9,296 nt of DNA, from the NCBI GenBank assembly GCA_025465405.1, contig JAODNL010000265.1, positions 1 through 9,296 on the forward strand, read 5' to 3'. The stretch is from Pseudonocardiales bacterium. Its GTDB lineage: Bacteria; Actinomycetota; Actinomycetes; Mycobacteriales; Jatrophihabitantaceae. Within the stretch, counting starts at the first letter, position 1. Each line of letters opens with the position of its first letter. The notes beneath the pieces are model-generated. The model made no database searches and was not told the origin of the DNA. It saw only the letters and a program-made list of their open reading frames with translations. Of this stretch, positions 5,026 to 9,296 are shown one piece after another. A program made the position numbers and the translations under genes.

Positions 5026-6171
5026 GTGGTCAAGATGAAGCGTCTGTGTCTCGCAGCCGTAGTAATCGGCGTGGCTGCCCTGGCCGCGGCCTGCAACAGC
5101 TCAGGTGGATCGGCCAGCGCCAATGCCGGCGCAACCGTTGCCGCCAAGGCGGTCCTGCCCTCGGACACCAGCGGCGTTCCCTACGTCGCGAAGTTCAGTT
5201 GGGGGACGTTCAAGCTCGCCCCCCGCATCATCGCCAAGATCAACGCCCATCAGCCTCTCAACTTCGTGTACTCGATCTCGGACTCCGGCCAACCGGTGTT
5301 CAGCGCGGCGATCCAGTCGGGCTTCAACGACGGTGTCGCGCAGGCCGCGAAGACGTTCGGTTATCCGTTGAAGGCGAAGATGATCGGCCCGGTGGGCGGG
5401 GGCAACCAGAAGCAGATCTCGCAGATCCAGACCCTGCTGAACTCCAACCAGATTGATGTCCTGGTCTTCAACGCCGCCCAGCCCGGGCCGTTCATCGACA
5501 TCCTGAACCAGGTTATGGCTGCCGGCGTGCCGGTGTGGGGCACCGGCGGAGACAGCCCGCAATCTCACCGGATCGGATTTTTCGCACTGAATGAGGAAAA
5601 CGCCGGCAAGCAGGCCGGTCAGCTCGCGGGCCAGTGGGCCAAACAGCACAACCTGCCTGTGCGAAAGGCTGCAGTCTTTGCCGGTGATCCGTCCGGGCCC
5701 TGGGCTCAGTCGCGCATGAAGGGCTTCATCGAAGGGCTGCACTCAGTTCTGCCGCAGGTGCAGCTGGTCAACAGCGTGTCCAACCCGCTCAACACGGGCT
5801 TCGATTCGCCCACCGTCTACTCCGACTCGAAGTCGTTCATCCTCGGGCACCCGGACGTGCAGCTGATCTTCCATACCGACCAGGGGGTACAGATGGTGGG
5901 CAAGGCGATCGCCGACACCGGACGTACCAACAAGACGTGGGCGGTCGGGTTCAACCTCAGCCCGGAGATCCTCAACTACGTCAAAAGCAACCAGATCCTG
6001 GTCACCATGGGGCAGAACTGGCACGGCCAGGCGGCCACCGCGGCCAACGCCGCGGCCGAGTTCCTCTTCAAGGGCCAGGTCATCGCCGGCTTCCACGCCG
6101 CGACGCCCTACCCGGTGACCCCGGCGACCCTTACCGACGCGTTCAAGACGCTCAACTCGGGCGGCGCGTAA
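5026..6171 (+). CDS. Sugar-type ABC transporter substrate-binding lipoprotein
   Basis: The 381-residue protein begins with a signal peptide (MVKMKRLCLAAVVIGVAALA) ending in LAAAC. C23 is the probable lipidated cysteine, anchoring the protein outside the membrane. A Ser/Gly/Ala linker follows, then a type-I periplasmic-binding-protein fold of the ribose/LsrB class (Peripla_BP_4-like). Recognisable elements are FVYSISDSGQPVFSAAIQSG (80-99), NSNQIDVLVFNAAQPGPF (139-156), AAGVPVWGTGGDSP (165-178), NEENAGKQAG (189-198), and HTDQGVQMVGKAIADTGR in the second lobe. The GTG at 5026 is chosen for AGAAGG 8 bases upstream; the ATG at 5035 is possible. It delivers substrate to the downstream permease and ATPase. 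Family membership predicts a sugar or sugar-like polar ligand, but the surrounding amidase and amino-acid genes make a different ligand possible. Confidence 0.92.
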   Translation: MVKMKRLCLAAVVIGVAALAAACNSSGGSASANAGATVAAKAVLPSDTSGVPYVAKFSWGTFKLAPRIIAKINAHQPLNFVYSISDSGQPVFSAAIQSGFNDGVAQAAKTFGYPLKAKMIGPVGGGNQKQISQIQTLLNSNQIDVLVFNAAQPGPFIDILNQVMAAGVPVWGTGGDSPQSHRIGFFALNEENAGKQAGQLAGQWAKQHNLPVRKAAVFAGDPSGPWAQSRMKGFIEGLHSVLPQVQLVNSVSNPLNTGFDSPTVYSDSKSFILGHPDVQLIFHTDQGVQMVGKAIADTGRTNKTWAVGFNLSPEILNYVKSNQILVTMGQNWHGQAATAANAAAEFLFKGQVIAGFHAATPYPVTPATLTDAFKTLNSGGA

Positions 6172-6178
6172 CCGAGGA

Positions 6179-6219
6179 CGGGTGCGGGCCAGGAGCTGCG
6201 CCGTGCCGGCCCGCACCCG
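6179..6219 (+). promoter_or_regulatory. Strong intra-operon stem-loop between binding-protein and permease genes
   Basis: CGGGTGCGGGCC (6179-6190) is perfectly complementary in inverted orientation to GGCCCGCACCCG (6208-6219), with a 17-base loop. It starts 8 bases after the binding-protein stop codon and ends 40 bases before the permease start. It lacks a following T-run, so complete termination is unlikely. It may cause partial termination or protect the upstream mRNA 3' end, giving more binding protein than membrane components, as in other importer operons. Confidence 0.7.
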
Positions 6220-6259
6220 GACCACCCCAACCACCGAACCAGCGAGAGAGGACCGGTCA

Positions 6260-7294
6260 GTGACGCTCGCCTTGGACAGGGCCCGAACCCGCGGTCGTGA
6301 TCAGCTACGAGTACTCAATCCCCGCATCATCGGCCTGTTGCTGGCAATCGTGGCGGCAACGGCGGTCTTTCAGGCCAAGAACGCCAACTTCCTGACCGTC
6401 GCAAACGCCCTCACGCTGCTGCAGTCGATGTCCGCGCTCGTCATCCTGTCGATGGGATTGACGTTCGTGATCCTCACGGGCGAGATCGACCTGTCGGTGG
6501 GCTCCATCTTCGGCCTGACGCCGATGGTGACCGCATTGCTGTGGGTGCACGGGATCGCCATGCTGCCCTCGGTCCTGATCGGGCTCGCGCTGGGGTGTGC
6601 GATCGGCCTGGTGAATGGCTTCATCGTCACCCGCTGCGACATCCCGTCGTTCATCGTCACGCTCGGGACGATGAACATCGTCTACGGCGCCACGCTGCTG
6701 ATCAGTGGTGCGAGCAGCGTCGACCCGAACTACCCGGCCAGCGGCAAGCCGGTACCACACGGGCAGTACCAGCTGTTCCGAGACTTCGCGGCATCGCAGG
6801 TGATTTCGAAGCTCCCCAGTCAGATCTGGTGGTTCCTCGGAACCGCGATCGTGCTCTGGATCCTGCGGCACCGGACGATCTTCGGATTCCGGCTGATCGC
6901 GATCGGAGGAAGCGTCGAGTCGGCGCGCACCGCGCGCGTCCATGTCTCCCGTTATCTGATAATCGTCTTCGTCCTCGCCGGGCTGTTCGCGGCGCTGGCC
7001 GGGATGTTGGAATTCTCCTTCCTCGGCTCCACGGACCCCAATGCTGGGCAGAACCTGCTGTTTCCGGCCTTCGCGGCCGTCATCGTCGGCGGTACCAGCT
7101 TGAGCGGTGGCGTCGGAACGATCGGTGGCACGGTCATCGGTGCCGTGCTGCTCTCCATCCTGGACAACGGCCTCTCGCTGATCGGCGTGGGTTCCTACAC
7201 GCAGCTGATCTTTGTTGGCGGAATCACCGTCGCCGCCGTGGCGCTCGACCGCTGGACGACGTCGCGGCACCAGCCTGGCGTATACCGCGTATGA
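6260..7294 (+). CDS. Sugar-type (CUT2/Rbs-like) ABC transporter permease
   Basis: The 344-residue polytopic protein has the signature segments of BPD_transp_2/RbsC-type permeases. They include LVILSMGLTFVILTGEIDLS followed by VGSIFG (60-85), GLVNGFIVTRCDIPSFIVTLG (116-136), and an ATPase-coupling loop near LIAIGGSVESARTARV (212-227). FAAVIVGGTSLSGGVGTIGG (271-290) and a final pair of hydrophobic helices follow. About 8-10 membrane helices are apparent. The GTG at 6260 has GAGAGGA 7 bases upstream; the frame continues upstream to 6182, but through the stem-loop, so that extension is rejected. Only one permease gene is present, implying a homodimer. The stop overlaps the ATPase start (ATGA). 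The pore substrate cannot be read from sequence. Confidence 0.93.
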   Translation: MTLALDRARTRGRDQLRVLNPRIIGLLLAIVAATAVFQAKNANFLTVANALTLLQSMSALVILSMGLTFVILTGEIDLSVGSIFGLTPMVTALLWVHGIAMLPSVLIGLALGCAIGLVNGFIVTRCDIPSFIVTLGTMNIVYGATLLISGASSVDPNYPASGKPVPHGQYQLFRDFAASQVISKLPSQIWWFLGTAIVLWILRHRTIFGFRLIAIGGSVESARTARVHVSRYLIIVFVLAGLFAALAGMLEFSFLGSTDPNAGQNLLFPAFAAVIVGGTSLSGGVGTIGGTVIGAVLLSILDNGLSLIGVGSYTQLIFVGGITVAAVALDRWTTSRHQPGVYRV

Positions 7295-8823
7295 CTGGCT
7301 CATCGACACTCGTCCTGCGCGGCATCCATAAGCACTACGGAGACACCCGGGCGCTCGACGGTCTGGACCTGCGTGCCCACGGCGGGGAGATCCTCGGTGT
7401 GGCCGGGCCCAACGGCGCAGGTAAGTCGACCTTGGTCAAGGTGCTGGGTGGCGAAATCGGATACGACAGCGGGGACCTCACGTTCGCGTCGCGCTCCGGA
7501 ACCGTCTCATCGGCGCGACCCACCGCGGCCGTCGTGCATCAGGAGACCAGCCTCTTCCCCAACCTCACTGTCGCTGAGAACATCTGCGTGGCGCGGACCG
7601 AGCAGGGTTGGCGCTACCCGCGAGCCGAAGACCGGGAGATCGAGCTACTGGCAGAGATGCATTTGACGCCGTACGCGAACCGGCCGGTGTCGCGGTGTTC
7701 GCTCGTCGTCCGCCAGCTCACCGAGATCGCGCGGGCGCTGCTCGTCGGTGACGCCGACGTGTTCCTATTCGACGAGCCGAATTCCGCACTGACCAGCGAG
7801 GAATCCGAACTCCTCTTCCAGCACATGGTCCGACTGCGGGACGAGGGTCGGGTGGTGCTACTGGTGTCGCACCGGCTGTCGGATCTTGTCGACTACTGCG
7901 ACAGCGTCATAGTCGTGCGTGACGGGCGCGTGGCGCAGACTCTGCGGGGCGAGGACCTCACCGAGGTCCGCATCGCCGAGGAGCTGGTAGTCGGCGTCGA
8001 CGTGCACGCCGAGCACGATCTCGGCCTCACCCGCACTCGGGCCAGCGGTGGCCGAGACGACGGTGCGGTGCAGCTGCGCGACTGGACCCACCGCGGCAAT
8101 CAATTCCGAGACGTCAGCTTCGCAATTCCGCGCGGACAGGTGACCGCGCTGGTTGGCGCGGAAGGATCCGGCGCCCGGGAGCTACTGCGCTCGCTCGCGG
8201 GGCTGGAGGCCACCGCCGGAACGATGGCGGCCGAGGACGGTGCCAAGGTCAGCCCGGCCGAGACCGAATACCTGCCGGCGGAACGGCAGATCAGCCTCTT
8301 CTCCAACCTCGACGTCGGTCAGAACATCATTGCCCGGCTAGGCGCGCCGCAGATCGCCAACCGGTGGGGATTTCTGCGCCGGCAAGCGGCGCGCGAGTTG
8401 GAGCAGGAACTGTCGACCCGGTTCCGGGTCCGCAGCCCGGGTTTGCGTTCCTCTATCCGGGCGCTCAGCGGTGGCAATCAGCAGAAGGTCGCGATCGCTG
8501 CCGCCGTGGCGAAGTCCCCGACCCTGCTTGCTCTAGAAGAACCGACACGGGGTGTCGACGTCGGCAGTACCGCCGAGATCTACCGGCTGCTACGCGCCTA
8601 CGTCGAGGACGGCGGGTCGGTGGTCTGCTACTGCACGGAGATCCCCGAAGTATTCGAACTGGCCGACAGCGTAATCGTGTTGAGCGAAGGCGTGATCGTC
8701 GGCCAACACGACGCGAACGTTTTCGACGATATCTCCACCCTGGCGCACCGGATCGCAGAGGACGCCGCCGGGTCGCGCCGCAACCAGCTAAGCCCACTCA
8801 CCGCGCATCGAGGCGCGGACTAG
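7291..8823 (+). CDS. Dual-domain ABC transporter ATPase (Rbs/Lsr-like), asymmetric
   Basis: The 510-residue protein contains two fused nucleotide-binding domains. Domain 1 has Walker A GPNGAGKST (39-47), Q-loop Q84, Walker B FLFDEP (158-163) and H-loop SH at 193-194. Its signature loop is CSLVVRQ (136-142) where LSxGxxQ is usual. Domain 2 has GAEGSGAR (289-296) in place of Walker A, lacking the lysine as in many RbsA-type second domains, an intact LSGGNQQ signature (392-398), and LALEEPTRGVDVG (413-425) with Glu replacing the Walker B Asp. CYCTEIPEV (446-454) replaces the H-loop region. Thus one composite site is intact and the other degenerate. It powers uptake with the permease, at the inner face of the membrane. 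The ATG overlaps the permease stop (ATGA). The frame's upstream extension through the permease gene is a shadow. Confidence 0.93.
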   Translation: MTGSSTLVLRGIHKHYGDTRALDGLDLRAHGGEILGVAGPNGAGKSTLVKVLGGEIGYDSGDLTFASRSGTVSSARPTAAVVHQETSLFPNLTVAENICVARTEQGWRYPRAEDREIELLAEMHLTPYANRPVSRCSLVVRQLTEIARALLVGDADVFLFDEPNSALTSEESELLFQHMVRLRDEGRVVLLVSHRLSDLVDYCDSVIVVRDGRVAQTLRGEDLTEVRIAEELVVGVDVHAEHDLGLTRTRASGGRDDGAVQLRDWTHRGNQFRDVSFAIPRGQVTALVGAEGSGARELLRSLAGLEATAGTMAAEDGAKVSPAETEYLPAERQISLFSNLDVGQNIIARLGAPQIANRWGFLRRQAARELEQELSTRFRVRSPGLRSSIRALSGGNQQKVAIAAAVAKSPTLLALEEPTRGVDVGSTAEIYRLLRAYVEDGGSVVCYCTEIPEVFELADSVIVLSEGVIVGQHDANVFDDISTLAHRIAEDAAGSRRNQLSPLTAHRGAD

Positions 8824-8833
8824 GACGTATACG

Positions 8834-9296
8834 ATGACACGCCTCCCCAAGACCGAAGCCGCGTTCAGGCCGTTTCCTCAAGCCGGTGCCCTCGCCACCG
8901 TCGAGGCCTGCCTCGACCGGATCCGGGAATTGAACCCTCAGCTCAACGCGCTGCTGTCGGTCGAAGAAGTCGGCGCCCGGCGCCGCGCTGAGGAATGTGA
9001 CGCCGCCGCGCAACACGGCAACCAGTTGGGTGTTCTCCACGGGATGCCGATCGTCCTGAAGGACAACATCGACGTCGAGGGATTCGTCACCTCTAACGGG
9101 TCGCCGGCAACCGCGCGCACGCCTACGGTCGATTCAGTCGCGGCTGCGCGTCTGCGCGCCTCCGGGGCGATTCTGCTGGGCAAGGCGCACCTCGACGAGT
9201 TCGCCCTCGGCGCCACCGGCACGAACGCGCACTTCGGACGGTGTGCCAATCCGTGGGACCCGGAACGAGTACCCGGTGGTTCCAGCGGCGGTTCAG
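8834..9296 (+). CDS. Amidase-signature family hydrolase (partial, N-terminal 154 residues)
   Basis: ATG at 8834 has AGGA 8 bases upstream, overlapping the ATPase stop, and lies 10 bases after that stop, so it belongs to the importer operon. The product shows the amidase-signature N-terminus. VLHGMPIVLKDNIDVEG (67-83) contains the catalytic lysine K76. LRASGAILLGKAHLDEFALG (107-126) and CANPWDPERVPGGSSGGS (137-154) follow; GGSSGGS holds the cis-serine (probably S150). The window ends there, so the nucleophilic serine some 24 residues further is not seen. These enzymes hydrolyse C-N amide bonds of diverse small molecules, and the family also includes GatA. The location after an importer suggests a catabolic amidase acting on the imported compound rather than GatA (inference). 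Substrate unknown. Confidence 0.92.
   Translation, partial: MTRLPKTEAAFRPFPQAGALATVEACLDRIRELNPQLNALLSVEEVGARRRAEECDAAAQHGNQLGVLHGMPIVLKDNIDVEGFVTSNGSPATARTPTVDSVAAARLRASGAILLGKAHLDEFALGATGTNAHFGRCANPWDPERVPGGSSGGS

Noticed and set aside
4914..5168. N-terminal extension of the XRE-cupin frame to 5168
   Set aside because: It would cross the divergent control region and overlap the importer signal peptide; the TTG at 4913 has a proper ribosome-binding site and XRE proteins begin near there.
6182..6259. Longer permease starting at 6182
   Set aside because: The extension is encoded by the stem-loop and is not membrane-like; the GTG at 6260 has GAGAGGA at ideal spacing.
6541..7290. ATPase frame extended 250 codons upstream
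   Set aside because: This part is an Arg-rich shadow of the permease gene; ABC homology begins at the ATG at 7291, which overlaps the permease stop.
6305..7309. Long minus-strand open frame opposite the permease
   Set aside because: It is a highly charged Asp/Arg/Gln-rich antisense translation of hydrophobic codons, with no domain pattern.
1..9296. tRNA, rRNA, CRISPR array, insertion sequence or prophage features
   Set aside because: I looked for characteristic sequences, spaced repeats, transposase motifs and terminal inverted repeats and saw none.

Overview
The window is GC-rich with strong third-position G/C bias, GTG and TTG start codons next to ATG, and many 4-base start/stop overlaps. 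Together with the protein families this points to a high-GC actinobacterium; genus cannot be told from this stretch. No rRNA, tRNA, CRISPR array, transposase or phage gene was seen.

Left part (1-2614). The 5' end of a minus-strand XRE-type regulator (cut by the window edge) diverges from a thioredoxin-reductase-like flavoprotein with a CPYC redox motif. A stop/start overlap joins the flavoprotein to a small two-helix membrane protein. An intergenic inverted repeat whose half-sites are one helical turn apart is a candidate operator. Next come a DUF4389-type membrane protein built from two internal repeats, and then about 275 bases of apparent gene debris. The debris holds an MMPL-like N-terminus interrupted by a frameshift, and a 66-codon coding-like frame whose good start site is one base out of frame.

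Centre and right (2756-9296). This is a divergent catabolic-looking locus around a compact control region (4914-5025). On the minus strand, in order of transcription, are an XRE-cupin regulator, a PLP enzyme of the D-threonine aldolase/D-serine dehydratase type, and a RidA-family imine deaminase. On the plus strand are a sugar-type (CUT2/Rbs-like) ABC importer as lipoprotein, permease and dual ATPase, followed by an amidase-signature hydrolase truncated by the window end just at its GGSSGGS motif. A 12-bp perfect stem-loop separates the binding-protein gene from the permease gene and probably sets unequal expression.

My reading (inference): the importer brings in a small polar molecule, the amidase cleaves an amide bond, and the PLP enzyme acts on a D-beta-hydroxy amino acid. 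RidA then removes the reactive enamine/imine released, and the XRE-cupin protein senses a ligand and controls both arms. The substrate is unknown. The most noteworthy observations are the repeated AAC(C/G)GGACG motif in the control region, the intra-operon hairpin, the ATPase whose degenerate motifs all fall in one composite site, and the pairing of a sugar-class importer with D-amino-acid and amide chemistry.
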